DNA of 64,000 nt from Modestobacter versicolor (GTDB lineage: Bacteria > Actinomycetota > Actinomycetes > Mycobacteriales > Geodermatophilaceae), in contig NZ_JACIBU010000001.1 in NCBI RefSeq assembly GCF_014195485.1, positions 2,914,001-2,978,000 on the forward strand. Direction: 5' to 3'. How positions within the stretch are numbered: the stretch's first letter is position 1; every line of letters starts with the position of its first letter. A program made the position numbers and the translations under genes. Below the pieces are notes generated by a model. The model was not told the origin of the DNA. It did not search any database and saw nothing but the letters and a program-made list of their open reading frames with translations. This document shows, piece after piece, positions 38,721 through 46,659 of this stretch.

Positions 38721-40356
38721 AGTGCTGGACGGCCTTCTCCGCGCCGATGCCGGTGAGGGACCGGACCTCGAGCTCGGCGTACTTGCCGACGTCCGGGCGC
38801 TCCTTGGAGAGCTTGGTGCCCAGCCAGCCGAGGAAGAACGACAGCGGGATGGAGACCAGCCCCGGGTTGTTGAGCGGGAACCAGGAGAAGTCGACGTCCT
38901 GGAGGAGCGAGGTGCTCTTCCCGGTCGCCGGGTTCACCGGGGCACCCGACACCACCGGCGAGAAGATGATCAGCGTGACGCAGGCGATGAGCCCGCCGTA
39001 GATCGACCACAGCGCGCCCTGGGTGGTGAAGTTCTTCCAGAAGAGCGTGTAGAGGATGGTCGGCAGGTTCGCCGACGCGGCCACCGCGAAGGCCAGCGCC
39101 ACCAGGAAGGCGATGTTCAGCCCCGCCTGGAGCGCCAGGATGCCCAGCCCGATGGCGACGGCGCCGATCACGATCGCGGCGATCCGGGCGACCTTGACCT
39201 CCGAGCCCGGTGCGGCGTTGCCCTTCTTGATCACCGAGGCGTAGATGTCGTGCGCGAAGGACGCCGACGCGGTGATCGTCAGGCCCGCGACGACGGCCAG
39301 GATGGTGGCGAACGCGACGCCGGAGATGATCCCCAGCAGGGCCGTGCCGCCCAGCTCGAAGGCGAGCAGCGGAGCCGCCGCGTTGACCGCACCCGGCGCG
39401 GCGAGGATCTCCTCGCGCCCGACGAGCGCACCCGCGCCGTAGCCGATGACCAGGCTGAAGATGTAGAAGATGCCGATCAGCCAGATGGCCACGACCACCG
39501 AGCGACGGGCGTCCTTGGCCGTCGGCACCGTGTAGAAGCGCATCAGCACGTGCGGCAGGCCGGCGGTGCCGAGCACCAGGGCCAGCCCGAGGCTGATGAA
39601 GTCGAGCTTGGTCACGTTGGTCAGGCCGTACTGGGCGCCGGGCTCGGCGACCGCCTGACCGCCGTTGTCGATCGCGCCGCCGATCAGCGAGGACAGGTTG
39701 AACCCGTACTTGCCGAGCACCCACACGGTCATCACGAAGGCGCCGGCGATGAGCAGCGTGGCCTTGATGACCTGCACGTAGGTGGTGCCGCGCATGCCGC
39801 CGACGAGCACGTAGAAGATCATCAGCGCGCCGACGACGACCACCACGAGGGCCTGCGCGGCCTCGCCGCTGACACCCAGCAGCAGGGTGACCAGGCCACC
39901 CGCACCGGCCATCTGCGCGAGCAGGTAGAAGAGGCTGACCACCAGGGTCGAGATGGCGGCCGCGGTGCGCACCGGGCCCTGCCGCATCCGGAACGCCAGG
40001 ACGTCGGCCATCGTGAACCGGGCGGTGTTGCGCAGCAGCTCGGCGACGAGCAGCAGGGCCACCAGCCAGGCGACCAGGAAGCCGATCGAGTACAGGAAGC
40101 CGTCGTAGCCGTAGACGGCGATGGCGCCGGCGATGCCCAGGAACGAGGCGGCCGACAGGTAGTCGCCGGCGATCGCCAGGCCGTTCTGGGTGCCGCTGAT
40201 GTTGCGGCCGGCGGCGTAGAAGTCGGCCGCGCTCTTGTTGTTGCGGCTGGCCTTGAACGTGATGACCAGGGTGATCAGGACGAAGGCGCCGAAGATCGAG
40301 ATGTTGACGGCCGGCTCGCCGATGGTGCCGGCGTCGGCGGCGATCAGGTCAGCCAC
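38719..40356 (-). CDS. actP: Cation/acetate symporter (SSS family)
   Basis: A 545-residue sodium:solute symporter with about 13 membrane segments. Markers are FYAAGRNISGTQNGLAIAGDYLSAA-like early segments (YAAGRNISGTQNGLAIAGD, about residues 47-65), GGMRGTTYVQVIKATLLIAG and GTAGLPHVLMRFYTVP (about 258-273), the ActP/MctC hallmark. It takes up acetate and related short monocarboxylates with a cation. It is encoded after the DUF485 partner with an 8-nt overlap. It should feed acetyl-CoA metabolism; the acyl-CoA ligase gene at 27 kb is not linked. The GTG start at 40356 is the first in frame after the upstream stop region. Confidence 0.92.
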   Translation of the reverse strand: MADLIAADAGTIGEPAVNISIFGAFVLITLVITFKASRNNKSAADFYAAGRNISGTQNGLAIAGDYLSAASFLGIAGAIAVYGYDGFLYSIGFLVAWLVALLLVAELLRNTARFTMADVLAFRMRQGPVRTAAAISTLVVSLFYLLAQMAGAGGLVTLLLGVSGEAAQALVVVVVGALMIFYVLVGGMRGTTYVQVIKATLLIAGAFVMTVWVLGKYGFNLSSLIGGAIDNGGQAVAEPGAQYGLTNVTKLDFISLGLALVLGTAGLPHVLMRFYTVPTAKDARRSVVVAIWLIGIFYIFSLVIGYGAGALVGREEILAAPGAVNAAAPLLAFELGGTALLGIISGVAFATILAVVAGLTITASASFAHDIYASVIKKGNAAPGSEVKVARIAAIVIGAVAIGLGILALQAGLNIAFLVALAFAVAASANLPTILYTLFWKNFTTQGALWSIYGGLIACVTLIIFSPVVSGAPVNPATGKSTSLLQDVDFSWFPLNNPGLVSIPLSFFLGWLGTKLSKERPDVGKYAELEVRSLTGIGAEKAVQH

Positions 40357-40723
40357 GGGTGGTCTCCTCGCGGTGCGGGTCGGCGAACTCGTGCGCCTCG
40401 AGGCGGTTGCGCATCTCGTCGGCGATCGGGTCGGTGGACCTGCCGGCGTGCCGGACGTAGAGCTGGGTGATCAGGAACGTGGACACGAACTGCCCGAGGC
40501 CCAGCAGGATCCCGATGTTGACGTTGCCGAAGACCTGCGTGGACATGAAGTCGTGGGCGTACGTCGAGAGCAGGACGTAGAGCAGGTACCAGGCCAGGAA
40601 CGCCACCGTCATCGGGACGGCGAAGCTGCGGAACCGGCGGCGCAGCTCCGCGAACTCCGGGGACTCCTGCGCTTGGCGGTACTCCTCGGGGGTCAGGAGC
40701 TTGCGGTCGGTCGGTGGGGTCAC
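40349..40723 (-). CDS. yjcH: DUF485 membrane protein (YjcH-like), partner of ActP
   Basis: A 124-residue protein with two transmembrane segments (about residues 36-57 and 71-92). The conserved DUF485 core reads FRSFAVPMTVAFLAWYLLYV and GNVNIGILLGLGQFVSTFLI. The family is almost always encoded with acetate symporters, and the two genes overlap by 8 nt here. It probably stabilises or modulates ActP. GTG 40723 has GAGAGG upstream. A palindrome resembling a CRP/GlxR site lies 28-45 bp upstream of the start. Confidence 0.9.
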   Translation of the reverse strand: MTPPTDRKLLTPEEYRQAQESPEFAELRRRFRSFAVPMTVAFLAWYLLYVLLSTYAHDFMSTQVFGNVNIGILLGLGQFVSTFLITQLYVRHAGRSTDPIADEMRNRLEAHEFADPHREETTRG

Positions 40724-40750
40724 GGGACACCTCTCTGTGCGTGGCCTGAG

Positions 40751-40768
40751 TGGTGATCGCGGTCACCA
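40751..40768. promoter_or_regulatory. Candidate CRP/GlxR binding site of the acetate uptake operon
   Basis: TGGTGA-TCGCGG-TCACCA is a perfect inverted repeat whose core GTGA-N6-TCAC matches the CRP/GlxR half-site and spacing rules. It lies just upstream of yjcH-actP, a pathway under CRP-type control in other bacteria. Confidence 0.45.
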
Positions 40769-40891
40769 TAGGGTGCGCCACCGGCATTGGGGAGAGCTCG
40801 TGTTCCGATAGTTACGCGGCGACTTTCGAACGACCCCTGACGTCCACGCAGGTGCAACGCCGGGGAAACGGCGAGGTGGTGGCATGGGTGC

Positions 40892-42256
40892 ATGGCCTCG
40901 ACCAGGACCAGCACCGCCCGGACCGGCCCGCACCGCGTCCCCGCGCAGCCGGGGTCCGAGACCGGCTGGTACCCGGTGGCCCGCTCCGCCGAGGTGGGCA
41001 CGACGCCGGTCCCCGTCGGCGCCGGCGGGCAGGCCTACGTCGTCGTCCGGCTGCGGCCCGGCGCCGAGGTGACGGCGCTGTCGGCCCGCTGCCCGCACCG
41101 GCTGGTGCCGCTGGCGACGGCCACCGTCGTCGACGGCCGGTTGCAGTGCGGCTACCACGGCTGGCAGTTCAACGCCGAAGGTCGCTGCGTGCACATCCCG
41201 TCGCTGGGGGCGGACGGCACACCGCCCCCGCGCGCCGACCTCTCGGCACCCTGGGCGGTCGAGGAGCGCGACGGCTGGGTCTGGCTGGCCCCGGAGCGCA
41301 CGCCCGCCGTCCGGCCCCCGCGGGTGGCCGCACCGGTCCCCGAGCCGGTGCCCGCTCCCGCGCCGCCCGCCGGGCCGGTGTTCGGCAACCTCGACCCGGC
41401 ACTCGAGCACGCCTGGCACCCGGTGGCGCTCTCCGCCGAGCTGCACGAGGGGGGCTACCTGCAGGCCCGGCTGCTCGGCCGGAACTGGACGGTGCACCGG
41501 CGCGCGGGCGTGCTGGCGGCCGACCCGCCGGCCTGGGGCGTCACCGAGCGGCACGGGCTGATCTGGATCGCCCCGGCCGAGCCCCGCGACGAGCTGCTCG
41601 AGGTGCCGGAGACGACCGACGCCCGGTTCACCGCCGGGTGGCTGCGGCCGGCCCGCACGACCGCGCCCGCCGGGCTGCTCGCCGACGCCTTCCTCGACGC
41701 GGCGCACGTCCCGTTCGTGCACGCCGGCACCGCCGGCGCCGCGGCGGGCGAGGAGGTGCCCGGCCCCGAGGTCACCCCCGAGCCCGGCGGCTTCCGCGGC
41801 GTGCAGAAGCAGTTGTCCGACGACCCCGAGGCGGGCACCGGCGGGAACCCGCTGCGCCGGGCCACCTACCGCTACCGCGCACCGTTCCAGCTGCTGCAGC
41901 GGGTCGAGGAGCTGGACGGCGGCGCGGTGCGGACCGTCCTGTTCCTGCTCCAGCCCGAGGACGCCGACTCGACGCGGGTCTACACCTGCGTGCTGCTGCG
42001 CGGGACCGGCGGCGCGGCGGTCGTGCCGCCGGACGTGGTCGCCGCGGAGGTCGCGCTCCAGCAGGCCGTGCTGGCCGAGGACCTCGCCCAGCAGGCCGCC
42101 ATGGGCAGCACCGGCCTGCCGCTGCTGCTCCGCGACGAGCTGCACGTCCCGGCCGACCGGCTGGGGGTGGCGCTGCGCCGGGCGCTGGCCGACCTCGCCG
42201 CCGACTGCGCCGCCGCCGACCAGGCCACCGCGCTGCAGCAGCGGGCCTCGGCCTGA
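40892..42256 (+). CDS. Rieske [2Fe-2S] oxygenase-type protein with an apparently duplicated Rieske-like domain
   Basis: A 454-residue protein. A true Rieske domain occupies about residues 25-130: ARCPHRLVPLA gives Cys-x-His and CGYHGWQF gives Cys-x2-His for the 2Fe-2S cluster. A second unit (about 170-235) repeats the flanking motifs (AWHPVALSAEL against GWYPVARSAEV; TERHGLIWIAP against EERDGWVWLAP) but has lost the cysteines. A catalytic-type region follows with DAFLDAAHVPFVHAG (about 268-282), resembling the mononuclear iron motif of VanA-like ring hydroxylases. It probably oxygenates or demethylates a small molecule. No reductase is adjacent. ATG 40892 lacks a clear ribosome-binding site. 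Confidence 0.82.
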   Translation: MASTRTSTARTGPHRVPAQPGSETGWYPVARSAEVGTTPVPVGAGGQAYVVVRLRPGAEVTALSARCPHRLVPLATATVVDGRLQCGYHGWQFNAEGRCVHIPSLGADGTPPPRADLSAPWAVEERDGWVWLAPERTPAVRPPRVAAPVPEPVPAPAPPAGPVFGNLDPALEHAWHPVALSAELHEGGYLQARLLGRNWTVHRRAGVLAADPPAWGVTERHGLIWIAPAEPRDELLEVPETTDARFTAGWLRPARTTAPAGLLADAFLDAAHVPFVHAGTAGAAAGEEVPGPEVTPEPGGFRGVQKQLSDDPEAGTGGNPLRRATYRYRAPFQLLQRVEELDGGAVRTVLFLLQPEDADSTRVYTCVLLRGTGGAAVVPPDVVAAEVALQQAVLAEDLAQQAAMGSTGLPLLLRDELHVPADRLGVALRRALADLAADCAAADQATALQQRASA

Positions 42257-42298
42257 CCCTGGTCCCGGTGCCCGGCGGGCGCGGAGGACGATCGGCAC

Positions 42299-42751
42299 GT
42301 GACCGCACCAGGAGCCTTCGAGCGGGGCACCGACGGCCCCCGCGTCATCCTCGTCGGCGTGGACGGCTCACCGACGTCGCTGCGGGCCGCCGCCTACGCG
42401 GCCGGGCTGGCCCGCCGGCAGCACTCCCGGCTGGTCGCGGTCTACGTCACCGGGGCGACCACGCCGATGGCCGGCTGGGTGCCGGCTGCCGAGGTCGCGG
42501 CCCGGGAGGCCTCGGCCGCGGTGGACGCCGAGCTGCGCCAGCTCACCGAGCGGGCCGACGAGCTGGGCATCGAGGCGGAGTACCGCACGGTGCACGGCGA
42601 CCCGGTGGCCGAGCTGACCCGGATCGCCGACGCGCTGCCGGCCGACGCCGTCCTGGTGGGGGCGTCAGAACAGGCCGGGCACCGGGTGGTCGGCTCGGTG
42701 GCGGTGCGGCTGGTGCGGGTCGGCCGCTGGCCGGTGACCGTCGTCCCGTGA
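42299..42751 (+). CDS. Universal stress protein, UspA family
   Basis: A 150-residue single USP domain. VILVGVDGSPTSLRAAAYAAG (first strand and helix) starts with the conserved Asp that contacts ATP, and VLVGASEQAGHRVVGSVAVRL (about residues 122-142) is close to the G-x2-G-x9-G-S/T ATP loop but with changed spacing, so ATP binding is uncertain. It is a cytoplasmic stress-associated protein of unknown partner. The GTG at 42299 is 11 nt after GGAGGA. The 3' end, including the last codons and stop, is the first part of an 82-bp tandem repeat that continues downstream. Confidence 0.88.
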   Translation: MTAPGAFERGTDGPRVILVGVDGSPTSLRAAAYAAGLARRQHSRLVAVYVTGATTPMAGWVPAAEVAAREASAAVDAELRQLTERADELGIEAEYRTVHGDPVAELTRIADALPADAVLVGASEQAGHRVVGSVAVRLVRVGRWPVTVVP

Positions 42752-42920
42752 CGCCGCCGTGAGCATCGCAGGGAGCGCCAGCGACCGAGGAGCGGAGCGG
42801 GGGCGGAACGGGACCAGTGCAGTCGTCCCGTGACGCCGCCGTGAGCATCGCAGGGAGCGCCAGCGACCGAGGAGCGGGGGCGGAACGGGACCAGTGCAGT
42901 CGTTCCGTGAGCGCCGCTGG
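42741..42920. repeat. Tandem direct repeat of 82/77 bp after the usp gene
   Basis: Copy 1 (42741-42822, 82 bp) and copy 2 (42823-42899, 77 bp) are identical except for a 5-bp deletion (AGCGG) in copy 2. A third, partial and degenerate copy begins at 42900. Copy 1 starts within the last codons of the usp gene and includes its stop. The 231-bp gap up to the MFS gene holds nothing else that I recognise. Confidence 0.9.
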
Positions 42921-42982
42921 TCGAGTGGGCAGTTGGGGTCGCCGACCCGCACGGACACGCCGCTCGGGGTGACCCGAACTGC

Positions 42983-44209
42983 TCAGTCGTCGTCGTCGAA
43001 GGCGCCGGCGACCAGCCCGCGGTGCACCACCAGCAGCCGCCACAGCACCCCGGCGAGCAGCAGCAGGCACGCCCCGGCGACGGCGAAGACGGTCCGCACG
43101 GCCGTGGCGTCGGCCAGCACCCCGCCGACCAGCGCGCCGAGCGGGATCCCGCCCCAGACCAGGGTGCGGTAGCCGCCCTGCACCCGGCCGAACAGCTCCT
43201 CGGGGATGAGCGCCTGGCGCAGCGACATGGTCAGCACGTTCCAGAACAGCACCCCGGCCGTCTCCAGCCCGAACAGCACCCCGGCGACCAGCGCGTTCCC
43301 GGTGAACGCGATCGAGCCGAGGGCGAGCGCGCTGAGCACGGCGCCGGCGACCAGCGTCGCGGTGCGCCCGATCCGGCGGGCGAGCGGCGCGGCGAGGAGC
43401 CCGCCGACGACCGCACCGACACCGGCCGCGGTGAGCAGCAGCCCGTACCCCGCCTCACCGATCCCGAGGTCCTCCAGGGCGAACAGCACCAGGACGCCGG
43501 TGGTCATCGACTGCACCAGCGACGTGCTGGCCGACACCAGGGTCAGGCCGCGCAGGAAGCGGTGCCGCCACAGCCAGCCGACGCCCTCCGCGACGTCCCG
43601 GCGGATGGTGGTGCGCGGCCCGGGGGCGCGGGCGGGCCGGTGCACCCCGGCGATCCCGAGCACCAGCAGGGCGGCCAGCAGGAACCCACCGGCGGTGGTC
43701 AGCAGCGGCGCCGCGGCGGCCAGCGCGAACAGCACCGAGCCCAGCGGCGCGCCGAGGAACCCCTGGCTCGCCTCCTCGGCCGTGGTCAGCAGCCCGTTGC
43801 CCCGGTCGAGCTGGTCGCGGCGCACCACCTGCGGCAGCACCGCCCGGGCGGCGCTGTCGTAGACGGTCTCGGCCACCCCGACCGAGAAGGCGACGGCGTA
43901 GAGGACGACGAGCGACGCCGTCCCGGTCAGCGCGGTGACCGCCAGCCCGCCGAGCGCGACGGCCCGGACGGCGTTGGCGCCGGCCATCGCCCGCTTCCGG
44001 TCGACCCGGTCGACGACGGCCCCGGCGGGCAGCGCGAACAGCAGCCAGGGCAGGAAGGCCAGCGAGGTCAGCGCCGCGATCAGCACCGGGTCGCGGGTGA
44101 GCGTGGTGGCCAGCAGCGGGAGCGCCACCCGGTTGACGCCGTCGGCCAGGTTCGACGCCGAGCTGGCCGCGTAGAGCTGCCAGAAGGCCGGGCCGAGGGG
44201 TGCGCTCAC
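42983..44209 (-). CDS. MFS transporter (MFS_3/EntS-like exporter)
   Basis: A 408-residue transporter with 12 predicted membrane segments. The MFS motif-A-like loop between segments 2 and 3 reads LPAGAVVDRVDRKRAM (about residues 60-75), and AARAVLPQVVRRDQLDRGNGL (about 120-140) marks the MFS_3 group that includes siderophore and macrolide exporters (EntS, MefA). The C-terminus ends FDDDD. The substrate is unknown. It is translationally coupled to the upstream acetyltransferase (4-nt overlap), a pairing seen in small self-resistance or export units, but no resistance can be inferred. Confidence 0.85.
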   Translation of the reverse strand: MSAPLGPAFWQLYAASSASNLADGVNRVALPLLATTLTRDPVLIAALTSLAFLPWLLFALPAGAVVDRVDRKRAMAGANAVRAVALGGLAVTALTGTASLVVLYAVAFSVGVAETVYDSAARAVLPQVVRRDQLDRGNGLLTTAEEASQGFLGAPLGSVLFALAAAAPLLTTAGGFLLAALLVLGIAGVHRPARAPGPRTTIRRDVAEGVGWLWRHRFLRGLTLVSASTSLVQSMTTGVLVLFALEDLGIGEAGYGLLLTAAGVGAVVGGLLAAPLARRIGRTATLVAGAVLSALALGSIAFTGNALVAGVLFGLETAGVLFWNVLTMSLRQALIPEELFGRVQGGYRTLVWGGIPLGALVGGVLADATAVRTVFAVAGACLLLLAGVLWRLLVVHRGLVAGAFDDDD

Positions 44210-44670
44210 CGCAGCGGCTTGGCCAGGTGCACGAAGGTCAGCTCGTCGTCCACCCGCTGGCGGCGCTGCTCGACGTACCCGGCCCGGGCGTAGAGCCGCA
44301 GGTTGCCCGCGCTGCGGTGGCCGGTGAACAGCGCCGCGGTGTCCACGCCGGGCCCGGCGGCCCGCTCGACGGCTGCCAGCAGGGCGGCGCCGATGCCCTG
44401 CCCCTGCTGGTCAGGCGCGACGACCAGCCGGCCGACGTGCAGCACGCCGTCGGCGACCCGGGCGCGCACCGAACCGACCAGGCGCGGGCCGCTGCGCGCG
44501 ACCAGGGTCGGCCCCCGCTGCACCGCGGCGAGCAGCTCGGGCAGCGTCTCGACCAGGGCCGGCAGCCGGGGGTCGCCGTAGAGCTGGGCCTCGGTGACGA
44601 AGGCGGCCCGCTGGAGGGTGAGCAGCTCTCCGCCGTCCTCGCGGGTGAACGGCGCGATCCCCAGGTCCAC
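44206..44670 (-). CDS. GNAT-family N-acetyltransferase
   Basis: A 154-residue acetyltransferase. The acetyl-CoA pyrophosphate loop is VVAPDQQGQGIGAALLAAVE (about residues 86-105, Q-x2-G-x-G/A), and preceding strands LVGSVRARVADGVLHVGRL complete the core. It transfers an acetyl group to an unidentified amine. The start GTG 44670 is supported by TACGGT 6 nt upstream, a leaderless element. Its TGA overlaps the MFS gene start by 4 nt, so the two are one operon. Confidence 0.87.
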   Translation of the reverse strand: MDLGIAPFTREDGGELLTLQRAAFVTEAQLYGDPRLPALVETLPELLAAVQRGPTLVARSGPRLVGSVRARVADGVLHVGRLVVAPDQQGQGIGAALLAAVERAAGPGVDTAALFTGHRSAGNLRLYARAGYVEQRRQRVDDELTFVHLAKPLR

Positions 44671-44676
44671 CGGCGG

Positions 44677-44682
44677 ACCGTA
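44677..44682 (-). promoter_or_regulatory. Leaderless -10 element of the GNAT-MFS operon
   Basis: TACGGT on the minus strand ends 6 nt before the GTG at 44670. No ribosome-binding site is present. Confidence 0.42.
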
Positions 44683-44753
44683 CCGGGCACCTCATCCCGC
44701 GGGCGGACACGCGGTTCACCCCTCAGGACGACGACGCGCGGCCGACCGGCTCC

Positions 44754-44759
44754 TAGGGT
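44754..44759 (+). promoter_or_regulatory. Leaderless -10 element of the sensor kinase operon
   Basis: TAGGGT ends 7 nt before the ATG at 44767. No ribosome-binding site is present. Confidence 0.5.
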
Positions 44760-44766
44760 CGGCAGC

Positions 44767-45951
44767 ATGGACCAGCCGCTGCTCGAACGCGCGGCGACGT
44801 GGCTCCGGCAGCACCCCTTCGGCGTCGACGTGAGCGCCGCCGCGCTGGCCGCGCTGGTGCTGGTGATCGCGCCGGCGGGCAGCTACAGCGCCAACGGCGG
44901 CCTGGACTTCGTGCTGGGCATGGCGCTGGTCGTGCCGCTGGCCTGGCGGCGGCGCCGCCCGGTGCGCGCCGCCGCCGTCGTCGTCGGCGTCTCGCTGTTC
45001 GAGCTGGTCGTCGGCACGGAGTTCCTGCCGGCCAACGTCTCCGCCCCGGTGATGGTCTACGCGCTGGCCGCCTACGCGCCCCGCTGGGCCAGCCGGGCGG
45101 GGCTCGGCGTCGGGCTGCTCGGCGCCGTCCTGGCCTCCGGCGCCTACTTCAGCAGCAGCGACGGGATCACGTTCGTCACCTCCGCGGTGGCCATCGGCGT
45201 GCTGGTGATCGCCTCCTGGGCGCTGGGCGACCTGCGCCGGGCGCGGCTGCAGCAGGTCGCCTCGCTGCAGGAGCGGGCCCGCCTGCTGGAGCTGGAGCGG
45301 GAGCAGGAGATGCAGCTGGCGGCGTCGACGGAGCGGGCCCGCATCGCCCGCGAGCTGCACGACGTCGTGGCCCACTCGCTGTCGGTCGTCATCGCCCAGG
45401 CCGACGGCGGCCGCTACGCCGGGCAGCACGACCCGGCCGCGGCCACCGGCGCGCTGGAGGCGATCTCGGCGACCGGCCGGCAGGCCCTCACCGACATGCG
45501 CAAGCTGCTGGGCGTGCTGCGCGAGGGCGACGGGCAGGAGTTCGCCCCGCAGCCCGACGTCGCCGCGATCGACCAGCTGGTCGCCGACGTGCGCGCCAGC
45601 GGCCTGGACGTCGACCTGATCGTCGAGGGCAGCCAGCGGCCGATGCCGGCCGGTGCCCAGCTCGCCGCCTACCGGATCGTGCAGGAGTCGCTCACCAACG
45701 TGCTCAAGCACGCCGGTCCGGCCGGGCGGGCCTGGGTGCGGCTGCACTGGCGGGCCGACGGGCTCGAGCTGGCCGTGCTGGACGACGGCCGGGGCGCCTC
45801 GGCGGCCATCGCGGAGTCCGACGGCCAGGGGCAGGGGCTGCTGGGCATGCGCGAGCGCGCGGCGCTGCACGGCGGCCGGCTGACCGCCGCGCCCCGCGAG
45901 GGTGGCGGGTTCGGCGTCCAGGCCCACCTGCCCTACGGTCCCCAGCGATGA
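44767..45951 (+). CDS. Membrane sensor histidine kinase (HisKA_3, NarL partner type)
   Basis: A 394-residue kinase. Five hydrophobic segments (about residues 20-158) form an intramembrane-type sensor with minimal loops. A coiled coil follows (LQQVASLQERARLLELEREQ, about 165-184), then the dimerisation/phosphotransfer helix with ARELHDVVAHSLSVVIAQ (His about 198), the N-box ESLTNVLKHAG and the glycine box GQGLLGMRERAALHGG. This is the DesK/LiaS-like subgroup. The response regulator gene overlaps its stop by 4 nt. The ATG is set by TAGGGT 7 nt upstream. The signal is probably a membrane or cell-envelope state (inference from the short loops). Confidence 0.9.
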   Translation: MDQPLLERAATWLRQHPFGVDVSAAALAALVLVIAPAGSYSANGGLDFVLGMALVVPLAWRRRRPVRAAAVVVGVSLFELVVGTEFLPANVSAPVMVYALAAYAPRWASRAGLGVGLLGAVLASGAYFSSSDGITFVTSAVAIGVLVIASWALGDLRRARLQQVASLQERARLLELEREQEMQLAASTERARIARELHDVVAHSLSVVIAQADGGRYAGQHDPAAATGALEAISATGRQALTDMRKLLGVLREGDGQEFAPQPDVAAIDQLVADVRASGLDVDLIVEGSQRPMPAGAQLAAYRIVQESLTNVLKHAGPAGRAWVRLHWRADGLELAVLDDGRGASAAIAESDGQGQGLLGMRERAALHGGRLTAAPREGGGFGVQAHLPYGPQR

Positions 45952-46658
45952 ACACCGGCCAGATCCGCGTCGTCCTCGTCGACGACCAGCAGCTCGTCCG
46001 CGCCGGTTTCCGGATGGTGATCGACTCCCAGCCCGACCTCACCGTCGTCGGCGAGGCCGGGGACGGCGGGGCGGCGGTCGACCTGCTGCGCCGGACGCCG
46101 GCCGACGTCGTGCTGATGGACGTCCGCATGCCCGGCACCGACGGCATCGCCGCGACCGCGCAGGTGACCGCGCTGCCCGATCCGCCGCGGGTCGTCGTCC
46201 TCACCACCTTCGACCTCGACGAGTACGTCGTCGCGGCGATCGGGGCCGGGGCCAGCGGCTTCCTGCTCAAGGACGCCCCGCCGGAGGAGATGCTCGACGC
46301 GGTGCGCACCGTGCACGCCGGCGACTCGGTGATCGCGGCCAGCTCCACCCGCCGGCTGCTGCAGCACGTCGCACCGATGCTCCGCGGCGCCGGTGGCCCG
46401 GCCGGCACGACGCAGGCCGACCCCGGCGCGCTCGCCGAGCTGACGCCGCGGGAGAAGGAGGTGCTGGTGCAGATGGCCTACGGCGCCAGCAACACCGAGA
46501 TCGCCTCCCAGCTGTTCGTCAGCGAGGCGACGGTGAAGACGCACGTCGGCCGGGTGCTGGCCAAGACCGGCTCCCGGGACCGGGTGCAGGCCGTGGTGCT
46601 GGCCTACCGCACCGGCCTGGTCGCCCCGGCCGACCTGCTCCGCGACGCCCCCGCCTGA
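45948..46658 (+). CDS. LuxR/NarL-type response regulator
   Basis: A 236-residue regulator coupled to the kinase by an ATGA overlap. The receiver carries VVLVDDQQLVRAGF (acidic pair), phospho-acceptor Asp in VVLMDVRMPGTDG (about residue 57), VLTTFDLDEYVV and the Lys in GFLLKDAPPEEML. The GerE HTH (about 165-225) is complete: LAELTPREKEVLVQMAYG, TEIASQLFVSEATVKTHVGR. It binds DNA as a dimer when phosphorylated. Targets are unknown; the ABC exporter at 47.7-51 kb and the two small membrane proteins are nearby candidates. It is convergent with the next gene, with one base between the stops. Confidence 0.92.
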   Translation: MNTGQIRVVLVDDQQLVRAGFRMVIDSQPDLTVVGEAGDGGAAVDLLRRTPADVVLMDVRMPGTDGIAATAQVTALPDPPRVVVLTTFDLDEYVVAAIGAGASGFLLKDAPPEEMLDAVRTVHAGDSVIAASSTRRLLQHVAPMLRGAGGPAGTTQADPGALAELTPREKEVLVQMAYGASNTEIASQLFVSEATVKTHVGRVLAKTGSRDRVQAVVLAYRTGLVAPADLLRDAPA

Positions 46659-46659
46659 C

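Noticed and set aside
40750-42762. Plus-strand open frame of about 670 codons across the Rieske and usp genes
   Set aside because: It is a shifted frame of two motif-bearing genes and has Arg/Ala-rich composition with no domain.
42741-42920. Repeat considered as a CRISPR array
   Set aside because: Two complete units of about 80 bp lie head to tail with no spacers, and no cas genes occur in the window.
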